DNA from: Hydrogenophilus thermoluteolus
GTDB lineage: Bacteria > Pseudomonadota > Gammaproteobacteria > Burkholderiales > Rhodocyclaceae
NCBI RefSeq assembly: GCF_003574215.1
Contig: NZ_AP018558.1
Location: 151,001-215,000, forward strand
Length of the DNA: 64,000 bases
Reading direction: 5' to 3'
Part shown: positions 32,729 through 40,181 of the stretch, piece by piece
How positions within the stretch are numbered: the stretch's first letter is position 1
Layout: each line of letters opens with the position of its first letter
Notes under the pieces: model-generated
What the model was told of the DNA's origin: nothing
The model's input: the letters and a program-made list of their open reading frames with translations, nothing else
The model's database searches: none
Position numbers and translations under genes: made by a program

Positions 32729-33329
32729 AGCGAACGATGCCGTACTGATCGTCGAGGACGATGCAGCGCTCCGCATACTCTTGGGCGGGCTGCTTGCACG
32801 GAAGGGGTGGCGCGTGCTCGAAGCGGGGACGCGTGAAGGTGCGCTCGCGTTGCTGGCGGAAAACCCGTCGATTTCCGTGATCGTCCTGGATTTGGGGTTG
32901 CCGCCGCGACCCCACGCGATCGACGAAGGAATCCTTTTTCTTTTTTCCGTTCGCCAATCGGGATTTCGCGGCAAAGTGGTCGTGTTGACCGGACAAGATC
33001 AGCACGCCGCGGCGGTGGCGGCGATCGGCGAAGGGGCGTTCGATTTTCTGGCCAAACCCGCACAGCCGCAACAGATCCTTGCTGCGGTCGAGCGCGCGCG
33101 CCTTTTCTATGAGGCCGAACGGCGGCTCGCTTCCGCGGGTCAAGAACGGGTGGCGCTCAGCGTTCCGCTCGAACGCGGCTGGCGTGAGATTCACGACCAG
33201 GTCCAAGAGGTGGTATTGCGTCGGCTGTGGCGCGAATCCAAGGGGAACGCTTCCGAAGTGGCGCGTCGTCTGGGGGTGAAGCGGGAGAATCTCTATCCCT
33301 TGCTGAAAAAGTTCGGAATCGAGCGGTGA
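32718..33329 (+). CDS. Response regulator: receiver plus Fis-type HTH, PrsR-like without AAA+
   Basis: This 203-aa regulator has a receiver domain with acidic pocket IVEDD (11-15), phospho-acceptor Asp58 in VLDLGLPP, and the lysine in FLAKPA. The LGLPP..DEG..FL signature resembles PrsR of PEP-CTERM/exopolysaccharide systems. After the receiver there is only a linker and a C-terminal Fis-type helix-turn-helix (NASEVARRLGVKRENLYPLL, about 177-196). The sigma-54-interacting AAA+ domain of PrsR is absent, giving a RegA/PrrA-like domain plan. The ATG lies within pyrE and the stop overlaps the kinase start (GTGA). Confidence 0.88.
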   Translation: MGCEANDAVLIVEDDAALRILLGGLLARKGWRVLEAGTREGALALLAENPSISVIVLDLGLPPRPHAIDEGILFLFSVRQSGFRGKVVVLTGQDQHAAAVAAIGEGAFDFLAKPAQPQQILAAVERARLFYEAERRLASAGQERVALSVPLERGWREIHDQVQEVVLRRLWRESKGNASEVARRLGVKRENLYPLLKKFGIER

Positions 33330-34453
33330 ATGCGACGTGGCTGCCCTGGATCGCTGGCGCGAGCCTGATTGCCGGATTGGTCGTCCTGAGCGTTCTGGCT
33401 TGGTTGTTGCGCGACGTCCAGCGGATCGAGGATGCCGCTGAGCGGCTTTTGCAGGCGAACGCGGCAAACGATTGCGACGCCCACCGTTTTCCTGCTGCCG
33501 CGTGGCCGATTCTGCACGCGGTGGGCGTCAAAGGGATGCACGTGGCGTGGCAGTGGTACGGGGTGAGGTACGAAATGGGTTGGGGGGATACGAACCGACC
33601 GCGCACGGTGGCGATCCCCTTTTCGGCGCAAGTACCCAATCTCAGCGTTCACGGAACGCTTTGGGTGCCGTGGGCAAAGGGGGAGCGCCGCTATTTCGCC
33701 AAACGGCTTGCCGATACCCTGCAACTGTGTCTGCTCCTCGACCTTTGGCGCACTGCCGCGGCGACGGAAACCGGCTTTGCGCTGTGGAGCCGCACTGCGA
33801 CGCTGCTTCTGCACGACGTCAAAAACCTGGCGCAGTTCGTGTTGTACCTCCCGGTGACGCTCGAATCGCCCGATGATGCGTCAAGCGATCGGCGCAGCGC
33901 CCACCGCATGCTTGCGGCGGCGTTACCGGCAGCGACCGAACGTGCGACCCGGATCCTCAGTCGTTTGACCCACTGGTCCGAGACAACCCAAGCAACAGAC
34001 GTTCTGCACCCGATTGCTTTGACGCCGTTCCTGGAAGCGGAATGCGCGCGGTTGGGTGGTTGCGTGCCCATCGAGGGGGAGGCGATCGTGGCGGCAGTTC
34101 CGGAACGGTTGCGCGAGATCGTGCAGGAGTTGTGGGAGAACAGCGAGCGCCATCAAGGTACGCTCACCCGCATTGCGGTGCGGCGTGACGACGCAGCCCA
34201 CCGCGCCGAAGTGGCCTTTGCGGTGGCGGTGTCGGAACCGGTGACGCCACAACACGTGGCACGCTGGTTTCAGCCCTTCTTCTCTGGGGATGGGCAGGGC
34301 AGCGGCCTTGGACTCTTCCAGGCTCAATGGGCGGCCCGCGCCTGCCACGGGGACTTGACGGCGCGCGTCGAAGAGGGTGGCGTGGTTTTTCTCTTGACTC
34401 TCCCCCTGTATGAAAAAGGGGACAGACCAGGAAGCTCCGATCGCATAGAATAA
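33326..34453 (+). CDS. Membrane sensor histidine kinase, PrsK-like core
   Basis: The GTG at 33326 overlaps the regulator's TGA and gives 375 aa. One N-terminal transmembrane helix (about residues 5-28) is followed by about 130 residues of unrecognised sensor region. The phospho-acceptor histidine is in LLHDVKNLAQF (His163), a HDxKN box like that of PrsK. The ATPase domain has an N-box-like ELWENSERH and GQGSGLGLFQAQWAARACHG. PrsK proteins are much longer, with many membrane helices and a GAF domain; those are missing here. Together with the upstream regulator it forms a compact two-component pair right before the prepilin genes. Confidence 0.87.
   Translation: MNATWLPWIAGASLIAGLVVLSVLAWLLRDVQRIEDAAERLLQANAANDCDAHRFPAAAWPILHAVGVKGMHVAWQWYGVRYEMGWGDTNRPRTVAIPFSAQVPNLSVHGTLWVPWAKGERRYFAKRLADTLQLCLLLDLWRTAAATETGFALWSRTATLLLHDVKNLAQFVLYLPVTLESPDDASSDRRSAHRMLAAALPAATERATRILSRLTHWSETTQATDVLHPIALTPFLEAECARLGGCVPIEGEAIVAAVPERLREIVQELWENSERHQGTLTRIAVRRDDAAHRAEVAFAVAVSEPVTPQHVARWFQPFFSGDGQGSGLGLFQAQWAARACHGDLTARVEEGGVVFLLTLPLYEKGDRPGSSDRIE
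34446..34451 (+). promoter_or_regulatory. Possible -10 box for the first prepilin gene
   Basis: TAGAAT overlaps the kinase stop codon and would give a leader of about 34 nt with the AGGAG site at 34484-34488. A -35 is not convincing and no sigma-54 site is seen. Confidence 0.3.
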
Positions 34454-34491
34454 TGAGGCGCTTCGGTTCTATTGAGTAAGGAAAGGAGACC

Positions 34492-35148
34492 ATGATGGCT
34501 TTCAAACGTGCGCAAACGGGTTTTACCCTGGTCGAGATCGCGATCGTTCTGGTGATCATCGGGTTACTGCTCGGTGGTGTGCTCAAGGGGCAGGAATTGA
34601 TCGAAAATGCCAAGGTGAAGAACGCGATCAACGACATCAATGCGGTCAAAACCGCGTACTACTCCTATCAAGACCGCTATAAGCGCTTACCCGGTGACGA
34701 TGGCAACTTGGCAGCGCTTCAGGCGCGCGGCGGAACGTGGGCAAACGTTACGCAAGGTGGTGACAACAACGGTGTAATTGCTGTTACCGCTGCGCAAACG
34801 TTCAACGGAGGGGGGGAAAACGATAACTTTTTCCAACATCTCCGGGCCGCGGGTTTTTTGACCGGTGATGCGACAGTTGCTGGTGCAGCGGCACTGCCCA
34901 GAAACTCTTTCGGTGGTTTGATCGGGATCACCAACGCCGCAGTTCTCGGCTATAATCAAGCGACTTTGATGGTCTGCTTAGGTAACGTACCTGGAAAAGC
35001 AGCAGCGGCAATCGATTCTCAAATCGATGATGGGGTGGCGAACACCGGTTCCGTTCGTGCGACACAAGGTGCCAACAATACCGCTCCGGGTGTCGCAGCA
35101 ACAGCCTATAGCGAGGATCAGAGTTACACGGTGTGTTCCACGCTGTAA
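34492..35148 (+). CDS. Type IV prepilin (major pilin candidate)
   Basis: The 218-aa protein has a short class III leader cut at TG|FTLVEIAIVLVIIGLLLGG, with Glu+5 present. The long hydrophobic helix is followed by LKGQELIENAKVKNAINDIN. The globular part is rich in Gly/Asn/Ala (GGTWANVTQGGDNNG, TQGANNTAPGVAATA), with a Cys pair at about 162 and 216 that could form the pilin D-region loop. Codon use is visibly more AT-rich than its neighbours, as is common for pilin genes. The AGGAG site serves ATG 34492 or 34495. A prepilin peptidase gene is not in the window. Confidence 0.92.
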   Translation: MMAFKRAQTGFTLVEIAIVLVIIGLLLGGVLKGQELIENAKVKNAINDINAVKTAYYSYQDRYKRLPGDDGNLAALQARGGTWANVTQGGDNNGVIAVTAAQTFNGGGENDNFFQHLRAAGFLTGDATVAGAAALPRNSFGGLIGITNAAVLGYNQATLMVCLGNVPGKAAAAIDSQIDDGVANTGSVRATQGANNTAPGVAATAYSEDQSYTVCSTL

Positions 35149-35213
35149 AGCAGAGTGTGCCTATTGCGCCGCCAAAACACACGAGGACGCCCGCTCCTCC
35201 ACGCGCCCAACAC

Positions 35214-36830
35214 ATGCGCGGGGTGGGAGCGGTCCTCATTCTGTCGTTGCTGGCGGCAATTGCACTGTTGGCTACGTTTTTCACGTCTTATCTAAAGCAG
35301 TCACAGTCGGTTGTCGAAAAGACGGTACTCGCGCAACTCGAACGCGCAAGGGCGGCGTTGTTGGGTTACGCGAAAGCCAATGGCTGCCGGTTACCGTTGC
35401 CAGCGGGCTTGCGCTCCGACGGGTCGCCAGACATCCGGCAAAAAACGAGCGGTGCTGGCGGGCTCTGGGTTGGCCTCTTGCCGACGCGCGATCTGGGGTT
35501 GGAAGCGGGAAGTAGCACCCTCACCGATACCGCTCCGTTTTGGTATGTGGTCTATTGTCCCGATGCCAGTTGCACCCAAAGCGGCGATGCGCTCACGGTG
35601 CGCTCGAGTTCGGACGGCGTCACCGCAGCAAATGCGCAAAACGCCGTTTTTGCCGTGCTTGCGCCGGGGCCGGCGCGCGATACGACGCAGAGGCAAAGTC
35701 GCGCCAGCAGCGTGGGAACCGCCGCGGTGCCCATTGCCGCGTTTCTGGAGGACGCGGTGGGGGCAGGAACAGGCATGCTCAGGGAAACCGGGCTTCTGAA
35801 TCCGGTCGCTGCCACTGCGGGAGCCTTCGTTCCCGTCATGACGCCGCCATCGCTTTGGCGCACCCCGCAGGACGGAGGAATGAGTGTGCGCCCGTACAAC
35901 GACGTGGGCGTCTTCGCGTCGTACTCGGACTTGGGGTGCAGTTCAGGTGGACTCGGCACCAGTACCATCGACCTCAACAGCGTGGGGCTCGACGGGACGC
36001 CCATTCATCAAGGGTTCGTCCCCGAAGGGGCGGGGGCGAGCGTAATCGCCAGCGACCCCGCGCACAACGACCAACCCACGCTAGCGATGAACAGTGCCAA
36101 CGGCAGCAGCGGCTCCTGTCTGTGGTTCGATCCGCTCGCAGTCGGCTTCACTGCGCCCGTCCCGTTTCGGGGCAAACGGTGGGAGGGAACTTTTCGCTAT
36201 CGGTTCGCATATCCCGATCCTCCTGGTGGCGTCGACCGCCGTTACGGATTTACGTTTGCCCTTTCCGATAGCGCAGCGGGGCGGCCTACGACCTGCGGCG
36301 CGCAGCAGAACATGGGGGTAATCACCTCGGGCAGTGCCCGCACCCGCTATTTTCTCGAAGTGGATGTGCATGCCGATGCAGCAGACCGTGACCCGAACGG
36401 CAACCACTTGGCGTGGAAATACGATGCCAGTCTCACCCACGCAGGGGGGAACGGTGCGCCGCTTACCAATGGCTGCACCGGGAGCAGCCAGCCCGGATGT
36501 GCTCCTTCGCCGGCGAACGCGTTCGAGGAGCAGCCGCAACCGCTGGCGCACCGCATCCATTTCGTCTTGGACGCGCGCTGTAATGCCGATTGCAGCGACT
36601 GTAGCGGCACCGACACGGCAGCCGTACTGGCCCAAGCGTGGCTCGATTGCGCTGACACGAGCGGCAGTGATCCTTATCTTTGTTCCGGGCAAGCGCCTTC
36701 CCTTTCGGCCTGTTACGCGCTCGCCCCTACGGACATGGACGGCGCCTATTTCGGTTTCACAGGCGGCTGGGGAAGCGGTGCGAACGCACAAGGAGTGACG
36801 TTATGGGATTTCCGCATGCGCTGGCAATGA
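35214..36830 (+). CDS. Large prepilin-like protein with lectin-fold-like C-terminal region
   Basis: From ATG 35214 (538 aa) the protein opens MRGVGAVLILSLLAAIALLA, a short basic leader and hydrophobic helix without the classic FTLxE, then a pilin-like amphipathic region (LERARAALLGYAKANGCRLP). The remainder is large and Cys-rich. Stretches such as GKRWEGTFRYRFAYPDPPGG and YFLEVDVHADAADRDPNG, with AHRIHFVLDARC and the ending AQGVTLWDFRMRWQ, look like a LamG/concanavalin-type fold as in MshQ or tip adhesins; that is inference. The frame extends to a GTG at 35133 overlapping the previous gene, an alternative start. It overlaps the next gene by 28 bp. Confidence 0.78.
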   Translation: MRGVGAVLILSLLAAIALLATFFTSYLKQSQSVVEKTVLAQLERARAALLGYAKANGCRLPLPAGLRSDGSPDIRQKTSGAGGLWVGLLPTRDLGLEAGSSTLTDTAPFWYVVYCPDASCTQSGDALTVRSSSDGVTAANAQNAVFAVLAPGPARDTTQRQSRASSVGTAAVPIAAFLEDAVGAGTGMLRETGLLNPVAATAGAFVPVMTPPSLWRTPQDGGMSVRPYNDVGVFASYSDLGCSSGGLGTSTIDLNSVGLDGTPIHQGFVPEGAGASVIASDPAHNDQPTLAMNSANGSSGSCLWFDPLAVGFTAPVPFRGKRWEGTFRYRFAYPDPPGGVDRRYGFTFALSDSAAGRPTTCGAQQNMGVITSGSARTRYFLEVDVHADAADRDPNGNHLAWKYDASLTHAGGNGAPLTNGCTGSSQPGCAPSPANAFEEQPQPLAHRIHFVLDARCNADCSDCSGTDTAAVLAQAWLDCADTSGSDPYLCSGQAPSLSACYALAPTDMDGAYFGFTGGWGSGANAQGVTLWDFRMRWQ

Positions 36831-37570
36831 GCCAGCCAGCCCGAAGCCGTGGGTTTTCGCTGGTCGAAGCGGCGTTGGTGCTGGTGCTGGTGGCACTGGT
36901 GCTCGGCGCTTTGCTCGTTCCGTTCGGGACCCAGCAGGAACAAAAACGGATCCAGGAGACGCGCGACAAGATGGCGCGGATTCGTGAAGCGCTCATCGGT
37001 TACGCGGTGGCCCGCTGCGGGGTCACTGCGACGGTTCCCTGTCTGCCTTGTCCCAGCGCGCCTGGTGCCACGTGGGAGAATACGACGGGAGAGCCGCGGG
37101 CAAGCTGTGCGACGGTAAACGACGCGGAAGGCATCGTGCCGTGGCAAGCGCTTGGGCTCAGAAAAGACGACGCGGTGGATGCGTGGACGCGACCGTTTCG
37201 TTACCGGGTTTTGGAAAAAGCGGTGACCGGAAGCGGCACGGTGTCACACGCATCCGGTACCAATTGTCCCACGACGCCTTCGGCGATCACCGTGTGTCGT
37301 CGTGACCCGTCAGGTACGAAGACGTTTGAAACCGATACAGTCGTTGCATTGCTGCTTTCGCACGGCCCGAATGGACTGGGGGCGCTGTTGCGCGCACCGG
37401 GCGCGGCAACGGGGGACGAAGCGGAAAATGCAGACGGTAACGACCGTCTGTTCGTGACCGGAACACCAACGGCTGCAGACGCTACGAACCCGTTCGACGA
37501 TATCGTCGATTGGCTTTCGAGCAACGAACTGTGCGCGAAAGCGCCCGCCGGTTGTGCCAATTACCAGTGA
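36803..37570 (+). CDS. Type IV prepilin-like protein (minor pilin)
   Basis: The 255-aa product starts at ATG 36803 with AAGGAG 8 nt upstream. It has a prepilin cleavage motif SRG|FSLVEAALVLVLVALVL with Glu+5, followed by FGTQQEQKRIQETRDKMARI, similar to minor pseudopilins with a DUF-type globular domain. The repeated LIGYAVARCGVTATVPCLPC and WQALGLRKDDAVDAWTRPFR resemble the same region in the preceding large prepilin and may form the same subdomain. The gene ends 75 bp before the convergent end of the pilus machinery operon. Confidence 0.85.
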   Translation: MGFPHALAMSQPARSRGFSLVEAALVLVLVALVLGALLVPFGTQQEQKRIQETRDKMARIREALIGYAVARCGVTATVPCLPCPSAPGATWENTTGEPRASCATVNDAEGIVPWQALGLRKDDAVDAWTRPFRYRVLEKAVTGSGTVSHASGTNCPTTPSAITVCRRDPSGTKTFETDTVVALLLSHGPNGLGALLRAPGAATGDEAENADGNDRLFVTGTPTAADATNPFDDIVDWLSSNELCAKAPAGCANYQ

Positions 37571-37589
37571 CCGGTGCGTATGGGCGTAT

Positions 37590-37602
37590 GGAACCGCGTT
37601 CC
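37590..37602. terminator. Small hairpin in the convergent gap after the prepilins
   Basis: GGAAC-CGC-GTTCC is the only dyad I see in the 75-bp space between the two converging pilus gene sets. There is no T-run on either strand, so terminator function is uncertain. Confidence 0.25.
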
Positions 37603-37645
37603 GGTATGGTGCGACAAGGTGCAGCACCCCTGCCCATTGCGCCAG

Positions 37646-38074
37646 TTACGGCGCGATCGGCAACTGCGCACCCACCGGTACCGGATACGATTCCCCTTGC
37701 GCGTTGGTGAGCACGATTCCGTTGCGATAGACGTTGAGACGCCAGCCTCCCAATTCGCTGCCATCGGCAACGAAACGTCCGCCAATCCAAGCACCGCGTC
37801 GCTCGCGCGGTGCCAGGACGATGCCGTCCAGACGCGGAAGCGGTGCAGGGTTGGCGGGTTTAGTGGTTCGGTCGGCGTGGCTACGCGCCTGTTCGATCGC
37901 GAACCGCTCTTCTGGGGTAAAGAAGAGACGTCCGAGCCATTCGGCAGGAGGCAAAGCGGGTGCCGCCGTTTGGGCAGAGAGCGTACCGGAGAGGCTTCCC
38001 AGGACGCAAAGCGCCAGCCGCGCGCGCCATACTCGCGTCCGGATTCGGATTTGCGAACGTGGGTAAGTGCTCAT
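37646..38074 (-). CDS. Small exported pilus assembly protein (MshK-like)
   Basis: This 142-aa protein has a signal peptide or anchor (RARLALCVLGSLSGTLSAQT) and a periplasmic part. EWLGRLFFTPEERFAIEQAR is followed by a C-terminal beta domain (LDGIVLAPRERRGAWIGGRF, YRNGIVLTNAQGES, PVPVGAQL). Size, position and the GspC/PilP-like small beta domain fit MshK, which couples the inner membrane platform to the secretin. Sequence similarity is low, so position carries much of the assignment. The ATG at 38074 overlaps the previous stop (ATGA). Confidence 0.7.
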   Translation of the reverse strand: MSTYPRSQIRIRTRVWRARLALCVLGSLSGTLSAQTAAPALPPAEWLGRLFFTPEERFAIEQARSHADRTTKPANPAPLPRLDGIVLAPRERRGAWIGGRFVADGSELGGWRLNVYRNGIVLTNAQGESYPVPVGAQLPIAP

Positions 38075-38709
38075 TGCCCCGCTTCTCCATGCGTTGGCGG
38101 GGTGAACCACCACCGCAGCGTACAGTCGATGTCGAGCCCCAATGCGCCGCTTCGCCGCAACGCACACCGCTCGATCCGACTCCAGCCCGGCGCGTGCTGT
38201 TGCACGTCCGCCAGAAAAGCGAGCCATTCGCCTTCATGGACTTCGACCAGTTTGAGTTCGAGCGGCTGGTAGGCGATTTGGGCGGGTGGGGCGTCCCCCG
38301 GATCGCGCCACCGGCTGGCCTCCGGCGGGAGCGGGAACGGGGTTTCGACCACCGGGCCCAGCGTATAACGGACGGTGGGAAGCGCTAAGCGTGCCTGCGC
38401 GGCCAAGAGCGCTTCGATGAGCGCGACCCGATCGGGCGGAGCGGTGAATCCGCTCATTTCCAGTGTTCGGTAGCGGTGGAGGTGGCGTTCCACGTTGTCA
38501 CGCGCCCGTTGGGTCTGGCGTAATTGTTCCTGCGTTTGGGTGAGTTGCGCTTGGACGATCGTCTGCTGCTGCGTTTCGTACGTTTGCCAGTGCAGCGCGC
38601 CGGTGAGTATTGCCCCGGTCAGAAGAAGAACAATGCTCACACGAATCGCGCTGCGTTTCAACCGGTTGCGCGTGTGCTGTGTGGATGGGGCTGCGGCTGC
38701 GGCGTTCAT
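38071..38709 (-). CDS. Inner membrane pilus assembly protein (MshJ/PilO-like)
   Basis: A bitopic protein (212 aa): basic N-terminus, one transmembrane helix (IRVSIVLLLTGAILTGAL, about 23-40), then a coiled coil (TQQQTIVQAQLTQTQEQLRQ) and a small globular domain ending IDCTLRWWFTPP. This is the domain plan of PilO/MshJ/GspM. It would pair with the MshI/PilN-like protein encoded just upstream. Both ends overlap neighbours by 4 bp (ATGA), so the set is tightly coupled. Confidence 0.78.
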   Translation of the reverse strand: MNAAAAAPSTQHTRNRLKRSAIRVSIVLLLTGAILTGALHWQTYETQQQTIVQAQLTQTQEQLRQTQRARDNVERHLHRYRTLEMSGFTAPPDRVALIEALLAAQARLALPTVRYTLGPVVETPFPLPPEASRWRDPGDAPPAQIAYQPLELKLVEVHEGEWLAFLADVQQHAPGWSRIERCALRRSGALGLDIDCTLRWWFTPPTHGEAGQ

Positions 38710-40181
38710 GGGCTTGGACTCCACGCCAGGCAGAGGCGAAATGGCTGCAGTTTCAGGGACGCATTTTCCCCGCTCAACGTCGTGTTTCGATCGGTGGCCA
38801 CCGGGGGTTGAAACGAAACGATGCGCCACCCGGGTGCCGCGAGTTGCGTTCGGAAACGGGTCTCTGCGTCCAAAAGCTGCTTCAGGGGGAGCGTTTCGTT
38901 GGCTTGTCCTTCGGCGTATAACCAGAGCGCCACATCCGAAGCGGTGGAAGCGGCGCTATCAGTTGCGGGAGGCGGGCAGTCTGCTGGTGCGTCCGTGGTG
39001 GAGGTGGCGTGTTGTGGTGTTGGGGTCGCCTCCGTGGTGGCACCCGATGCTGGGGGGGGCGCTGGGTCGGGGCGAGAGAGGGTGAGGCGCTCCAAGCGGT
39101 ATTCCGGCGTCGCGGTGAGCGCATGGCTCAGTGGGATGAGGAGTGCGGGAAAGGTGCCTGCCGAGGCAAAAAGCTGCTCGTGGATATGGGTTGCCGCCAA
39201 GAGCTGGTCGGCGGCAACACCGAACGCGTTGATTTCTGCTGAAATGCGTGCCAATCGTTGCTGCAGTTGCGCGTGGAGCTGTTCGGAATGGAGGCGGTTC
39301 ATGCGCACGCTCCAGCTTTCCAAAGCAATCGCGCCGGCGTAAAGGAGTACTCCGGCGCTAAGGAGCGATCCGGCGGCAACAAGTGCCAGACGCGCCTGTT
39401 GCCAACGATAAGCAGCGGTGAGCGATCGCGGCGCAAGGGAAGGTGGTCGGTGCCATTGCCGACACCACCAGGGAATGAGCGCAGCGAGCCCGGTCTCGGT
39501 AACGGTAGGAAAGCGGCGCTGCACTTTGGCGGGAAGCGAGTAGGGTTGCCACGCGGTCGTGCTGGCAGGCTCGGGCGGGGTCGTTCCGAGAAAGAGCGTT
39601 ACGGGGCGCTGTTCGCGAGGCAGTATTTTTTGGTTGTGCAGGTAGCGGACGGTACGGTCGAGTTCGGTCGCAATACTTGCGGAATCGGTCTCACCGGGTA
39701 AGAGACGGGAGAGTTGCGTGCGTTGATTCGCCTGAAAGAGGATACGGATCCCCGCAGGTGTGCGCACCACGGCCAAAAGCGGTTCGCGCAATTTGATGTA
39801 GCGGGAAAGCCACGAACTGATCAATTGGCTGGCCGTCCAAACGCCCACGATGGGCGACTCTCGCTCTAGACAAGGCGTTAGCAAGGGATCGAGCCATTCG
39901 GTTTCGGTTACCGCCAGCAGCAACCATTCCCGTGCAGGGCGAAAGGAGGTGCCCGAGGAGATGGGGAGTGCGACGCGGTATGGGGTTTCCGGATAGTTTT
40001 GCGCCAATCGGCGCTCGAGGTAGAGCCGCAGGTCGCGCCCCCAGAGCGGCGGCACGGTAATGCGCGTCATGCTCTCCGACGGGTGGTCGATCACGCACAA
40101 AATGGGCGCATCGCTCTGCGGTTGCGCCGGAATGGAAAGCAGTCCGGTGGTTTCGCTCAGATAGAAGAGTGCCGGGCGCAT
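38706..40181 (-). CDS. Pilus assembly protein, MshI-like (PilM-like and PilN-like parts)
   Basis: The 491-aa protein has an N-terminal cytoplasmic half of about 250 residues resembling a reduced PilM/GspL actin-like fold (LFLGTTPPEP, FPTVTETGLAALIPWW near its end). A transmembrane helix (LALVAAGSLLSAGVLLYAGA) and a coiled coil (LHAQLQQRLARISAEINAFG) follow as in PilN. A periplasmic domain then contains a Pro/Thr/Ala-rich insert (about residues 375-410). ATP-binding motifs are not obvious. It would form the alignment complex with the PilO-like and MshK-like proteins. It starts directly after the PilC-like gene. Confidence 0.75.
   Translation of the reverse strand: MRPALFYLSETTGLLSIPAQPQSDAPILCVIDHPSESMTRITVPPLWGRDLRLYLERRLAQNYPETPYRVALPISSGTSFRPAREWLLLAVTETEWLDPLLTPCLERESPIVGVWTASQLISSWLSRYIKLREPLLAVVRTPAGIRILFQANQRTQLSRLLPGETDSASIATELDRTVRYLHNQKILPREQRPVTLFLGTTPPEPASTTAWQPYSLPAKVQRRFPTVTETGLAALIPWWCRQWHRPPSLAPRSLTAAYRWQQARLALVAAGSLLSAGVLLYAGAIALESWSVRMNRLHSEQLHAQLQQRLARISAEINAFGVAADQLLAATHIHEQLFASAGTFPALLIPLSHALTATPEYRLERLTLSRPDPAPPPASGATTEATPTPQHATSTTDAPADCPPPATDSAASTASDVALWLYAEGQANETLPLKQLLDAETRFRTQLAAPGWRIVSFQPPVATDRNTTLSGENASLKLQPFRLCLAWSPSP

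Noticed and set aside
34300..34491. A sigma-54 promoter upstream of the first prepilin gene.
   Set aside because: No TGGCAC-N5-TTGC-like sequence was found; only a weak sigma-70 -10 is seen.
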